Assembly (NCBI GenBank): GCA_013368445.1
Contig: JAACJO010000003.1
Span: forward strand, 434,001 to 498,000
From: Leucocoprinus leucothites
Taxonomy: Eukaryota > Basidiomycota > Agaricomycetes > Agaricales > Agaricaceae
DNA: 64,000 bases
Reading direction: 5' to 3'
The notes beneath the pieces were generated by a model. The model saw nothing but the letters and a program-made list of their open reading frames with translations. It did no database searches and had not been told where the DNA came from. Made by a program: the position numbers and the translations under genes. Of the stretch, positions 37,267-50,090 are shown piece after piece (position 1 is the first letter of the stretch; each line of letters begins with the position of its first letter).

Positions 37267-39777
37267 CTATTTCGGATGGTATTTCGGTGTCGTTCTGCCC
37301 GTCCTCATTATCAATATTTCCTTTTTCTGTTCCTCATTGGCCTCGTGTCCGCTTTCGTCTCCGTGCACATGCCCAGGCTCACCCCTCGCCTCAACGATAC
37401 TTCCACCCTCATCCTCCGCAGTGCCACTGTCCTCATCCCCTACACTGCTGCTGTCCTCATCTTCCGCACCACTGCTGTCCTCATCCTCATGAACGTCCCA
37501 CAATGAAAACTTCTCCGCTTTGTAAAGTGCCATCGCCTCCTCATAGTTGACTGTCCGAAACTGATGAAAATACTGCTTCTCAGTATCAAACTCCCAAAAC
37601 CAGATCACCGACTTATCCCCGTGACCGAGCTTATATAGGCCAGATTTGATGCTAAACCGCTTTTGTCGAGAGATTGTATGGAGGACAGAGGCTGCGCGAC
37701 TCGAACCCAACCGAGGATGATAGGGCCTGATGACTCGTGCACCTTCAAGTTTGTTGACCATCTGTTGGTGTTTTAGTTGGTAGTCACAAACTGTGTTGGT
37801 GGATAAGCATACCGCCAGAAACATATCTGGATCAAATTCCGTGTAATCTTTGAGCCGAGAAAACATAGTGCATTCATTGATTCTAATAACCCCAGCTCCA
37901 CCCAGGCAGAAAACACGCCGGCGTGAAGATACCCCGATCCCCCCCATCATTATAGTAGCAAGCAGGGACTTGCGATACTCGAGCTCCGCAAGTTTCTGCA
38001 GCGAGCTCGGTGGAAAGTCTTCCATAAATGTACGAAACATCGGATGATTATGAGATAACGAAAACGAGATATTGTTGAAGGTCCAGATCGTGATGTATGA
38101 ATTCACAAACTCACTCCCTTGAGGCCAAGAGAGCAATGCGGAAGAGCTGGCCATACCTGGCCTTGATACGAGTTCTAAAGTACAACATTGAGCACGTAAC
38201 GTGGTACAGTGAAGAAAGACATACTTGTGTCTTGGATTACATAGCCTGATGCATAATGGTGATGTTGCTGAATGAGACGATCGAAGAGGTTCTGGCGCAT
38301 GGCCAGGGTGGTGACACAGAAGGAGGATGAGCGAGCGGGATCATGGAGAAAGTCATAGAAGGATTTGTGGCGGAAAGCGAGGCCACCATGAACACGACCG
38401 AGGGTCCAATAAAGTGAGGATTCAGGCGTGAGCGATAAGTTGTGGTCAAAGAATGAGTGTTCGAGATTGATGGTTTCATCAAAAGTGGACGCCGGATATT
38501 CCTGATATTCTATGACAGCTTGAACGTGATGGTAGATGCCTCGAAAGTGTCTTTCTGAGATGCCAACCACGTTACACAGGAAAGCAGGGGACCAACCGGG
38601 GCCATCATAATCAAGAACCAAATACGAGAACAAGAGCTGCATAGACGAGAGAATGTTAACGGGAACATGCTGTAAGATGAATGTGTATAGTGCATCCAGC
38701 CCTGCATATGCCGAAGTCAACTGGCGACCGCGTTTTGAGATCGGATTAAGTATAGCTTCCAAGATCTCCTCAATCTCTGGATATGAGTGACGGTCGATGA
38801 AGCGAAGAACAGTAGCCGGGTGGGCGAACAGACCCGCTGCAGCATCAACAAACATCTGGATTTGCTTAGCCGTGGGCCACGAGGAAGAAAGGTGGAGGAG
38901 ATTTCGACGTCGAAGTATGTTCTCGAACCCTCCGCGCAGGTACAGTTCAATCTCCCCATCGGCTTTGCGAGAGATCGGTAGAAGGACAGAATGGTAGTGG
39001 AAGGTCTCGGTGAACGATGCGAATGTGGAAACGATATGGGGTTCTTCTCGGCTAAAGACGGCCCAACGAAACGGAGTAGACCCAGCTTGAATCGATGATG
39101 CGATGATTTTAATGATCTCCATCTGCGCGCTTGTGCTCTCACACTCGTCTAAGCCATCGATGAAAATGGCTCTTCTCTGTATATCCTTTCCTAGCTCTCT
39201 CAGCTCCTGCAGCGGCTCAGCGATGAGGGACCTGAACTGAGACGACATCGTTTTCTTAACGAGAGACCTGTCGACGGAAACCTTGCGATTAACGATGTTG
39301 CGATAGTCTGGGAGGGTAGTCGAGAGCTGATGCGCGAGGGTGGGGAAGAAGCGAGTATGGTCCTTGCGCCGGCCGTTAACGGAGAAGAAAAACGCAGCGG
39401 CAAGGTGGCCAGATGCCTGCAGGCGTTCGGCACAGGTCTGAGCCACGGCTGATTTCCCAACAGCAGCAGGCCCTTTCATCCAGTAGAGCGGTGGGATAGA
39501 ATCACCTTCGTTGCTAGCAGTGGCCCAGGTTGTGATGTCCTTGATGTACTGTACACGTGTGCCCTCATAGCATGAGAGGGCATAATCTCCGACTCGTTCT
39601 TCAGCGTCAACGGATGCCTCTGGGGTAGAGGCCTCGTAGAGGATGTCGATGCCTAAACACCAGATTAGTATGATCTGTGTGGTGATAAGAGGATAACTCG
39701 CCTGTTGTACCAGATTGATTCGCAATGAATTGTCCCCCATTTATTACGACGTCGTGAGCTCCAGGGAGTACAGACAT
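37267..39777 (-). CDS. NACHT-domain STAND NTPase, copy C (open)
   Basis: Three exons on the minus strand: 39,777-39,702, 39,652-38,225 and 38,174-37,267 (803 residues; lengths sum to whole codons). Introns are 49 bp (GC-AG donor GCGAGT, ACTAAT branch) and 50 bp (GTATGT...TTTAG). The N-terminus GAHDVVINGGQFIANQSG resembles the short Gly/Asn motifs before the NACHT in many mushroom STAND proteins. Walker A is GPAAVGKSAVAQ, Walker B is FIDGLDEC, and a HKSFYDFLHD motif follows the NTPase part. The C-terminus is a long unrecognised region ending in an acidic Ser/Asp/Glu-rich tail. A 1-bp loss relative to copies A and B near 37,315 changes the last about 17 residues. Fungal NACHT proteins act in non-self recognition and programmed cell death; the ligand here is unknown. 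It lies head-to-head with HEATR5. Confidence 0.87.
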
Positions 39778-40246
39778 GACGTTGGAGGGATGGAGGATGG
39801 AGGAGAGAACAAAGAGCTGTTGAACACAGCATCACAGCTTCCTCTCGAGTCGAGTGTGTGAATGTCAGGGAACAGGTGATTGGCGCCCAGAAGAACTGTC
39901 GCGTGGGCATTGGGAAGATATCAAAGTCGACTGCTAGCATGGACGAGGTCCAGAGCTACATGCATCATTTCGAGGGAAAGCTAGAAGACAGATCCCCCGA
40001 ATCCTCACCCTAGCAGGTTTTCAGCAGCAGCGCTCATTTCAGTGCTTTTGCGGATGCGGCTGTTTGGCACAGAGCATGATCGCAAGCTGGTCCAAATATC
40101 GACCCTAACTTCACTTTGATCTTAACGTTGACTTTAATTCCAGTCCATTTCACTGGAAAGCCCTCAATCTCCTCCCCTTTCATATGATCACGATTGCTTC
40201 TTGAACGAATCAATATCGCGAATCACTCCTCTACCTTCAGTTGGAG
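39778..40246. promoter_or_regulatory. Bidirectional promoter region, NACHT-C / HEATR5
   Basis: 469 bp between divergent start codons, CpG-rich. It must hold both promoters. I see no clear TATA box. It is about 260 bp shorter than the equivalent segments in units 1 and 2. Confidence 0.55.
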
Positions 40247-43200
40247 ATGTCAGCGCCGGAATATAATGAGCTCGCTGAGGTCCGTTTTCGTATCTCGTTA
40301 GCTGAAGAGCTCCTGATTATTTAGCTCCGCAAAGGCAGAACTCTCTGGAGAGAACAAGGAGGTGTATCTCTTCCGGTGGTTAACAGCTACACTGAAATAT
40401 ATCAAGGAATCTCCCATCGTATGTTTATATATTTCCTCATCGTCCCCTGCTAGCCAGCTCACTTCCGGATCGCGTTTGCAACATTAGCCCGACCTCAAAG
40501 CCAAGCAATCAGACATAGAGAAGCAGTTGATCAAGATCGTATCATCTCCTGAGCCATATCCAACACCTGGTCGCGCTTTTCGGAATTTAGTGGGGAAATG
40601 TTTGGTGGAGATGTATACGAGAGCAGAGACGAGGACCATGTTTGATGTGTTGCAGGCTTTTATGAAAGTCGCTGGGGATTTCAAGGCACCTGCTGACAGG
40701 GATGGTAGCAAAATGTAAGTCTCTTCTGCTCGCTTAACAAATTGGTTTGATTGATTTATTGGGTGGGTAGAGTTGCACTATCTTGTGTGGGGGATGTCAT
40801 GGCCGTGTTCGGCCCAAATGTGAGTCTTTCTACGTCAGTCTGAGTACAGTAGGCTGATACCTGACGGTTTTTGTGCGTATAGGTGATGTCTTTCATGGCG
40901 GAGATTGCGACTGTCACCTTGAAGACTGCGAAAGCGTCCAGTGTACGTCATCTCGTTTCTGCGCCTTTCGCTTTACTCACGGCTCTGGTAATTATTAGTC
41001 TACGCTCCTGAGATATCAAGCACTGGTCACACTCGAGAAATCCGTCTCGACCGCCAAGCGAGCTATTACGGACGCTACTACGAAGGATATTTTCAAGCAA
41101 TGCAGGAACTATCTTACGGATAAAGCTCTGCCGGTGCAGCGCGCTGCCGCAAACGTGGGTTTGACATCCTACTCATTCTTTGTGACATGCATATTGACGA
41201 TTCTGCAGGTCATCATTGTTATGTACTCGCACGATGATGGTACTCATCCATCAACTAGCGAGGTCGAAGCCATCCTGAACCTTTGTATCAAGAGCCTCGA
41301 TACGGCTGATCAGCTCACTCGACGTACCCTCGCCCAGCTTGTCGGCCACCTCCTAGCATCCACACAAGTAGAACGTGCCGTTCCTGTACCCGAACCGGCA
41401 CAGAAATCCAAGAAAGACCAGGGGAACGCCGATGACGACGCGATTGCTCCATCACAAGCTGCCGAAGTGAAAAAAGCACAGCTCTCGCCAACCGAGATGC
41501 TCCTCCTCCTTTCCAACCCCTTCAACAAACCCCACCAATCTCGTAAAATCCGTGTCGGCATATTTGACTTTTACGCTGCCTTGTTCACACACTTAGGTGC
41601 TGGATGGGTAGAGGCGAATTTCTCGCTTGTCATTGGACATCTCATGAATGAGATTGTCTCTCTTCCACGCAACTCAACGACACGGTATGAGACGTTGTCT
41701 GTGAGGACGCTTGTTGGTATTTTATTGCGAGATTTGATAGGAGTGAGGATGTTGAGCGAACAGGGGCAGATCGGTGCTATCCAAGAACTGGCAAACAGCT
41801 ATCTCAAGCGCTGGCCTGCGATGATGCCAGGCCAAGTCGCTCCGCCCTCCCCCGTGCTTGTCATGGTCCTTCGTGAAGTAGCGGGGCTACTTCAGCAACT
41901 CGGAAATGCACCTCCTCCAGTTCAGGATGCCCTTTCTGAACCACTTGTCACCATCCTTGCTCATCCGAGCCATACTGTGCGCGTTACGGGCTCATGGGCT
42001 CTCCGTTGTTTCTGTTATTCCACCCCTCTTCGCCTCCCCAAGACAATCCTGCTGTTGATGGATAAGCTGCAGAGGGATCTGACGATGATAAATACCCCTT
42101 CGTCTTCACACGAGGCGTCGCTGAGAGCACTCGGGCATGCATACGGTCTTGCCGCGCTTGTTTCTGTGATTCCCGAGCGTCCGCTGTATGTGTCGTATGA
42201 TGTTAGCGCAAAGGTGTTGGATATGGCGACGCAGTTACTCAAGCGTGCGAGTGATCATGATCTGAAGGTTGCTGGGATTGAGGTAGAGGTTGCTTGGACG
42301 TTGATTGCTTCACTCATGTCCCTCGGTCCCAACTTTGTCCGACCACATCTTCCTCAACTGCTCGTGTTATGGCGCAATGCCCTTCCTAAACCCACATCCA
42401 AAGAATCACACAATAACAGTAGTCGATCAGTCGCGGAATGGAACTTCCTTCTTCACATACGGGAGAGCGCCCTAGGAGCAATACTATGCTTCCTTCAGCG
42501 TAATGCATCCACCCTCGTGACTCTCGACGTCGCACGCCGTATTGCCTCCCTCCTCAGCAACGCACTCTCCTTCGCCAACGGGTTTATTTCACAAAACGTC
42601 GAAGATCCAGCAGAGTTACAGCAACATCAACTTCCACCCGGTGTCAAACGCGAACGAGAACTCACCCTTCGAGAGCGTGAATCTCTACTCCGTCGACGTG
42701 TATACCAATGTTTCTCCGAGCTCGGTTTTAGCAGTATTGCAGAATCAACACAAGCGTCGTTGTTGCAATCGACTATATCGGTGTTTGCTGGGCCAGAGGC
42801 GTACGGAGGCGCCGGATCTGCTGTGCAGGCTGCGATCGCGAGTTCGGCGGGGACGTTTACGTCAGTTTGGGTGACGACAGATGGGTATGGGTATGGTGTG
42901 ACCAGCAACGAGGTTGTTGATTTTGGTGGGATTGGTGCTGGGGTTAATGGAGACGTGGAAGCGGGTGGAGTGGGCGGGAGGAGAGATTATTTGAATAGGG
43001 ATGATGTTGAGGTCTCAATAGACACTTTGGTGTGTGCTTGTTCTTGAACTATTTCTGATATTCTGGCTGACGTGCACATGTTCCAGCTTCGGAAACCTAT
43101 CTTGGGTGCATGTGAACACGATCCCTTATCGCTCTGCCAAGCCAAGTTTGCGTTGAACGAGTATCAGCTCTTCGAGTCTCCCCCGCCTGCTACGTCAGTC

Positions 43201-46200
43201 ACCGACACCGCCATTGAACTCTTTGCACGATTGTTGCCTTTACAGGATCTATCCTCGACAGTCAAGTTCATTCAACAGGTATTGGAATTTGTCAAGTCGC
43301 CCAAGTTTGATAAGAACGTCGGCCGCAAGTCTGCTGTATTTGTGAATGCTACCGTCGCTCTTGTTTTGGCGTTACGTCAGGCTACGACCACACAGAGCAG
43401 GCAGGCAAAAGAGACATTCGGGAGTTCACAGGTTACTACGTTACTTTCTCCTTTCCTGAGGGCATGTCTTTCGTCAATTCATTCCAGGTCTTCATCTAAC
43501 TTCGTGATTAGGACGCATTGATCGACGGCGATTTAGTGTTACGATCTGCAGGAAGCGAATGTATCGGTCGACTCGCGAGTCTCTCAGGGACAAACTTTTT
43601 AGCAAGTCAAATCAAGGACCTCGTTGATCAAGTTGTCAGCAATCGCGACCCGTACTCCCGTGCAGGATGCGCCCTCGCTTTTGGAGCGATATACACCCAT
43701 GTCGGTGGACTCGCTGCTGGCCCCTTACTCGGAACCACTGTCCAGGTCCTTAAATCCCTCAGTGCCGATTCTCATCCCGTTGCCCATTTTTGGGCACTAA
43801 ATGCGCTAGCGAGAGTTATCGACGCTGCGAGTTTATCCTATGCGCAGTTCGTCCCGGGTACCTTGGGCATGTTGCTCAAGATTTACTTGATGGACTCTCA
43901 TGAGCGTGAAGGTGGCTCGAGCGTCAGTAATGCCAATTTGGGAGGGGAATGCCCAGCATATCCTGTTGTATGCCAGATCATTGATGCTGTCATTAATGTT
44001 CTTGGGCCGGATGTCAGAGAGTCTAGTCGGACGAGAGAGCTGGTGCTGGGTCTCGTTCGGGAGTTTATGGAGGAAAAGGATGAGGGTATTTGCATTGAAG
44101 CCATAAAATGCATACAGCATTTCCTCATGTTTGCCCCTGAGCATATCGATATTCCTCAGACAGTCAAACTGTTCCGTCAACACCTTTCCTCTCCTCGCCG
44201 TCCGCTCAAAATGGCATCAATAAACGCTCTCTATCAGCTCGTGCAGAAGGATGCGCTGGCCATGTCCAAAATCGGTGGAGACGCACTTGTCGAGGAATTA
44301 TTTGGGATGTTGGATGATGACTACTCATCTGTACAGGGTGTGAGGAACGTCATTTCGAGCTGGCTCAAACAGACAGTCGTATATAACCCTTCGGCCTGGA
44401 TCGATCTTTGTCAGCGGATTATGTCACGGACGACGGCATCTCAGCAGGTCGTTGATGCTGTGAACCGAGGTGGGCTGAGAGATGATGAGGGAGAGTCGTT
44501 GAATGTCGGCAATGCTGACTCAAGTACCGGTGGCGGTGCCAGGGCGCTTGGGACATCTCGTTGGAGGACCCAGCTGTTTGCACTCCGGTGTCTACATAGC
44601 ATTTGCATAATTGTAGCCGGTGGTGGAAGGAAGGAACACTTAGATGCGATCTTTGCCCGTACTCAAGGCGTACTGGTCAAGGGTCTGTTGTTTACACGCG
44701 TCTCCGATCTGATCAAAATGGCCTTTACGGCGTCCACTGCGTATGTTACGGAAATCAGACTGGAAGGCCTGGTTGTCTTGAGAGATATCATTGAGGTGAG
44801 TATCTCTGATTTATTGTTCGGTGATGATACCTTGTTCACATGCCGTTGTGTAGATATTTGCCCTATCGCCAGATCCCGCCTATGACGACGCACTGCTACT
44901 TGAACAACACCAAGCTCCGATAACTGCCGCGCTTACGCCTGCTTTCTCGTCGGACTCGACCCCAGAGATTCTTTCCTCCGCTGTACACGCCTGTGCGGTA
45001 TTCGTGGGATGCGGTGTTGTCAAAGATGTCGGCAGGATGGGGAGGATTCTAAAGCTTCTGACCTCCGCGCTCGAACAATCCAAAGGTTTGTATTCCACCG
45101 TCCCCGATACGGTTCTCAATTCACAATATACCCTAGAGTCTGGCTCGCTCTCCATTGGTGACACAGGGGAACTCAGCCCTAATGCGTCGGCCATGCTCCG
45201 AATCTCGACACTCTCGGCATGGGCGCAACTCCAAGTTTCCAGCTTAAAACAAAACTACCTCGAAAAGGTTATTCAACCCTACCTTTCCACACTTTCGTCG
45301 CTCTGGATTGCGTCATTGCGTGATTACGCCAGTATTCGGATCGATTCCGAGTTCCTTCATGATACATCGTCTGTTGCAATTGATTCATCATACTCGAGCC
45401 TGGGAAGGGAAGTCTTGCTACCGGTGAGTCTTTCCCATCTTGCATTCATTGTCCATGCTCAACGTGTTTCAGTACTATACACGATCATGGCCAATCATTC
45501 TCCGCGCCGTAGCTACCGTGATGCAAGCAGGTGATGCCGCCATTCTTGCTGCCATGGACGGACAAGTGTTATCCCAAGCTCCAAACGGACAATCAAGGTC
45601 AAACCCGCGAGAAGATCCTACAACATTCTTTTATGTCCTATTCGGGCTTGTGTATGAAGCACTCTCGACACCGTCTCCAGATACTGGTTCATCCAACTCG
45701 GACCGGCAAGCGCTGGTTATTGCATGCTTAGAAGCGCTTAAGTCCCTAGTTCGACCTGAATATTCCGGCAAGGCGATCGTGGAGGCAAATATCCTTGACG
45801 AGTTCATCAGTTTATTGTATAGAATGGCCATGACAGAGCCTGCAGCCGTGCAGGTACATCTAGTTGAGGTACTCGGTATTTTGGCTTCTACTCAAGGATC
45901 TAGGCAAGTCCGTTCTCAAAAGCTAGCATGATCACCAGGCTGAATTTTGTAATAGGCATGTCGATGCCCTCAGCCTGACTACGCCTCGAGCTCATTGCCT
46001 GAGAATCTGCTCGCATGTTCTGAAACACTCAACTGGTTCTTCTAGAAGCCCCATTACCCGTAAGCGATCCATTAGACGCTTTCCACTATTTCCCTCACAC
46101 TTAAGTATTCAGAGGGTCCACCAGCGGATCGTATCGCCTTGATCAACACCTCTTTCACGACTCTTGCCACGATTGCCAGCTCCATTGAAACAATACAAAG

Positions 46201-47259
46201 GGAAGATATTCGCTCGGTTGCTGCCCTTCTTTATAGCGGTAGGCGTTCATATCATTGAGATACAACCATCTTGTTAACATATACTAGATCTTCTCAAGGA
46301 TGAAACTTCGAATATCGATCTCGTTTCACCGACTTTCGCCTCCCTCAAAGCCATCTTAAGTATACTTATCCTGAAACAACACGGCTCGCAGGAACGATAC
46401 CAGCAAACTATCCATGCACTTCTTTCTTCCTGTCTCCTGAACATTGATGAAATGAGGTGGGTTTTTTCGCTGATTGAGGGTCCAGAAGCTTATCGTCTTG
46501 CGTAGGGGTCGAGTGGGCGCCATCTCCACTAGGAAAATTAAAACCAATATGCTTGCTGCAGTTCTAGTTCTAACAGTTATACCCCCAACGGTTCGATTGA
46601 GTCGAGCCGCGATCGAGCATACATGCTTCTTGGTCACTCAAAAGCTTCTGGAACACGACGAGGTGAGTCTGAGCGATTATGGAAACCTCGACAACTCCCT
46701 TAATTGCTCTCAGGTTTCCCTAACAGCTGCTCAATGTACCAAAACGCTTATCGTTGCGGCTTCTACTGGAAACTCGATGCTTCGTCAATGCACTAGGCTT
46801 TTGATTCCTGGGCTTGTTGAGTTCATTGCCAAAGTAGCACCTTTGGTGCATGATTACAGTATCACCGAGCCGCAGACAGCTGCTATTGCCGAAGTGTGGA
46901 AGGCGTTCTCAGCGTTTTTTACTTCAGTCTCGGAAGACAAACGTAAGCTATGTAGGGTCGCCTCTCATTGGCAATTTTTGACGAGTCCTTTAGGCCCACA
47001 ACTCCTTGCTGTTCTCCTTCCCACGATGTCGTTACTCCTCTCTCGGTCCTCAGGAATGCCCTCAGCAACTAGTTCACAAACTGTCACGCAAATTTTGGCC
47101 TATGCGGCCGCCTCGCCGACCGCATTCAAGGCTGCTGCAGATAAGCTTGAGCCTGCGACACGGGAACTGCTTGAGGCATCTGCCCGCAAAGCCGTTGGAG
47201 CCGCGACAACCAGTACCCAAACGACGGTCAAACCTCAGATATCTTTGAGATCATTCTAG
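40247..47259 (+). CDS. HEATR5/Laa1-family HEAT-repeat protein
   Basis: Seventeen exons: 40,247-40,279; 40,335-40,418; 40,488-40,714; 40,771-40,819; 40,883-40,942; 40,999-41,154; 41,209-43,029; 43,087-43,461; 43,512-44,795; 44,854-45,423; 45,473-45,903; 45,956-46,059; 46,113-46,238; 46,288-46,456; 46,506-46,662; 46,714-46,942; 46,994-47,259. They give 2,046 residues, close to human HEATR5B and yeast Laa1. Diagnostic segments are VYLFRWLTATLKYIKES (N-terminus), VGIFDFYAALFTHLGAGWVE, GPNFVRPHLPQLLVLWRNALP and the C-terminal VKPQISLRSF. Helical HEAT repeats run throughout. The family helps the AP-1 clathrin adaptor in traffic between the trans-Golgi and endosomes. Introns 8 and 11 use GC donors. 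The first exon (11 residues) is the least certain. The 5' part is the parent of fragments 1 and 2. Confidence 0.9.
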
Positions 47260-47408
47260 TCCTATTGGTTACCCAGAGAGCATCATACGTCATCTCTGTT
47301 CCCTCAGCATGTAGATGTGTACATGGTCCAACTAGGTTATATACGTGCTAGGGACTCGTCTGAGGTGAATACAAGCGTATTGAACGAAGCTTTATTCGAC
47401 TTTACGAT

Positions 47409-50090
47409 TCAAGTTTCCTTCATCTCAATTCGCAACTCGCCCCCCTTCCATTTGAATAGAATAACCGCGTTTTGGGCCTTCAGGCTTTCGTACTCGGCCT
47501 CGATAGTATTCAAGGCCTCTTGAAAATCTCTAATCTGCACTTTCGAGTCGAACTTGAAGACAGTTATCTTGGAATCTTCAAGATTAGCTTGGTTGGTTTC
47601 AAGGCAACGGCGAAGGGCCGTGACCAGCTAGTTTAAATATAAAAACTCTGTAAGTCAAAAGGCCCAGTAGGCTAGGGCAAGACACACCTGACCTGCCAAA
47701 CTCCTCCTGCCTCCTGCCTCCTCTGACCTCGCAACCCGTCGCCGTTTTGTGGCGGGTAAGTCACCCTCCATATCACTTGTATCATCAGATGCAGGGACTC
47801 TCCTGGGCTTCCTGGCCCTGGTTTTACGTCCTGCCACTGTGACAAGACCCCTCCCCTCTTGACCAAGGGCTTCTGACTCTTCTTTCACCATCTCCTCAAC
47901 TAAGCGCTCCTCGGCTATGTCAAAAGCAGACAACTCCTGGTTGTTGATCCTTGTCACATGACTCTGCTCATACTCAAGGAATGAGCTTGCAATTGGGGTT
48001 GCGCTGGAAAAAAGAGGAGCCATGAATTCCTCATACAGGTCTTCTTCTTCCTCATCCTTCTGCGGCCCGATCAGTTCATCCTTAAATTGACCAGTCACTA
48101 TATAAATAGATGTTTGCATCATGACTGTAGTTATGGTTTGGAGAGCGTGAATATTCACCTATTTCAATTCTGAGAGCTCTATGGGTCATCTCGAGTTTTG
48201 GAATAAGATATTCGATACCCTGCCAAACGCTTGCTAAGGCCTCACGGAGCGACACTTTGCCAAAACCTGACAGAAAGATGGCTCTCCAGAGAAGCCTCTC
48301 CACTTGTAAGTGAAGGAGTGCTTTACCGCTTCGCGCCCGGAACCAAGCCTGAGCTATCGATGAAACAATGGTGTGTTAGAAAGGATCCAGCGGCTTACCC
48401 TTGCGATGTCCCTTGAAAGAACTCTATTAGTGCAGAGATTCATAGTTCCGAACAATGCAAGAGGTGTGAGCACTGCAGCTGTATATATTGCTGTTGCCAT
48501 TGACGTCGGGATCTGAAGCATTCTGAGGTCATCCGAAGGCCCGTATAGAGTTTTCTTTTTTAGCTGTTGCCTGTTGGCAAGTAAGAGGCGTCCCTGTTGA
48601 GAGTCTCAGCGCTACAACGACTCTTAGGTTTGAGCGGGGGTGGTCCGCGGTGGAGACTTACAGTACGATTGACATAGGCGATGAATAGGGCTGCAGCACT
48701 TAAGTTTGCTTTAATGACATTGGTCCGACCCATTGTTGAGGCCTCCACGACAGCTGAGTAAAGAGAAAGCAAAGTTTTTGTATCTTCAGCTTCGGCAGAT
48801 GCACCACCAAGCCAATCAAAGGGTAACTGAATCGGGGACACTCCACTAGTGCCATTCGTTTCGAGCGAAGCCTGACTGCGTGCCTGTGTCCCAAGGCCGA
48901 ATGTAAATCCTCGTCCTTCTTGGAGTAGTTCCACCCAGTCGGAAGTAGTATCGCCCAGCTGCAAGCCACTGTCAAAACCTCTCATATTTTAAGGATAAAA
49001 GAAAATCTCGCCCATGAGTTCCATTTTCTGCTCATACGACCTTCAATAAACTTCTTCATACTCACGGATGGGTGTATCTCCTCGGGTTTCTTTTCTATAA
49101 CCCAGTGGTCAACTACTGGCCCGTTTCCAAAGGCAAAATACATCAGGTCGACAATCCGGTATGCTAGAAGGAATTGGAAAGCTCTTGTTTTGGCTCTTTT
49201 GGAGTCGTTGCCTGGGCCTTTGACCTTTCCAACGAACTCTTGGAAAGAAAAATTCACGGGCATTTCCTCAACCTCGAATTTATCTATTGCCGTTAGATAT
49301 GCCTATTCCAAGATTGAAGATATCAAAAAGAGCAGTAGGCGGGGCCAAAAGCGCTCGTACTTGGATATCTGGCCAATACTCGAGTTCGAAATATTGCTTA
49401 GTTCCACTCAGTCGCTCTCCTTGTACAATACTCCAGAAGTTGGTTGTCCATGGCAGCGAAGTAAAGTTACTATTGGTACGCCAGAGATTCTCTTGGCCCT
49501 GAGTTTCCATCGACAGTGGGCAGGGTGGAAGGGAGGGTCACGGTGAGTACTCAGATGTAGTCGGGAGCAAACACAAAGGGCGTCAGCATGATCGAGGTCG
49601 CGCCTGATTATAAACATTAAAATCCGTGAGTCCATATGACAATGTCGAGGCATTGAATTGGCTGGAGTTATGGATTTTCACAGTTCTGAATCCTAACCTT
49701 ATTCAAAGTACAGCATTGGGCTCCCATGAACATTATAGCTCCTGTGATCATATTAACCTGGATCTCGGACTTCCGAGTTCCGTCGCAGTTTCCCATAAAT
49801 CTTCCAATGCAATAGCCCTGAAACCGGCTCCTATACCTCTTGAGGCTGAACCTCTTCACACGAACTTGAACATCTGAAAGTTTGCTCATTGTCCTCCCAG
49901 TTTTTTTCCCACAACCACTTGAGGTTTCGACCAGGCTCGACCTCGTGGCGCCGTCGTAACCTATCGTCACGCCTTTTCTATCACTGAGCAGGAACCATGT
50001 ACAGTTATGGATGAAAGCTGGGCATTTTGGTGAAAACATAGAACTGGTTCTTGATACGACGAAACTCTCAATCGAAACCAAGTCGATTAT
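47409..50090 (-). CDS. Unrecognised multi-exon protein
   Basis: From 49,272 down, six exons join in frame: 49,272-49,066; 48,958-48,662; 48,563-48,399; 48,348-48,159; 48,097-47,688; 47,627-47,409 (495 residues). Further exons probably lie at 49,280-50,090, where MSKLSDVQVRVKRF and a YWPDIQVRALLAPPTALFD segment are open, but I could not fix the junctions. Visible features: a hydrophobic stretch MATAIYTAAVLTPLALFG, an acidic segment DEEEEDLYEEF, basic clusters GRKTRARKPRR and ATKRRRVAR (nuclear-signal-like) and a C-terminal coiled-coil-like part (FQEALNTIEAEYESLKAQ). The mix of membrane-like and nuclear-like parts suggests that two neighbouring genes may be merged here. It converges on HEATR5. 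Function unknown. Confidence 0.5.

Noticed and set aside
46050..46115. Apparent frameshift in HEATR5
   Set aside because: Resolved by a 53-bp intron (46,060-46,112, GTAAGC...TTCAG) that restores the frame.
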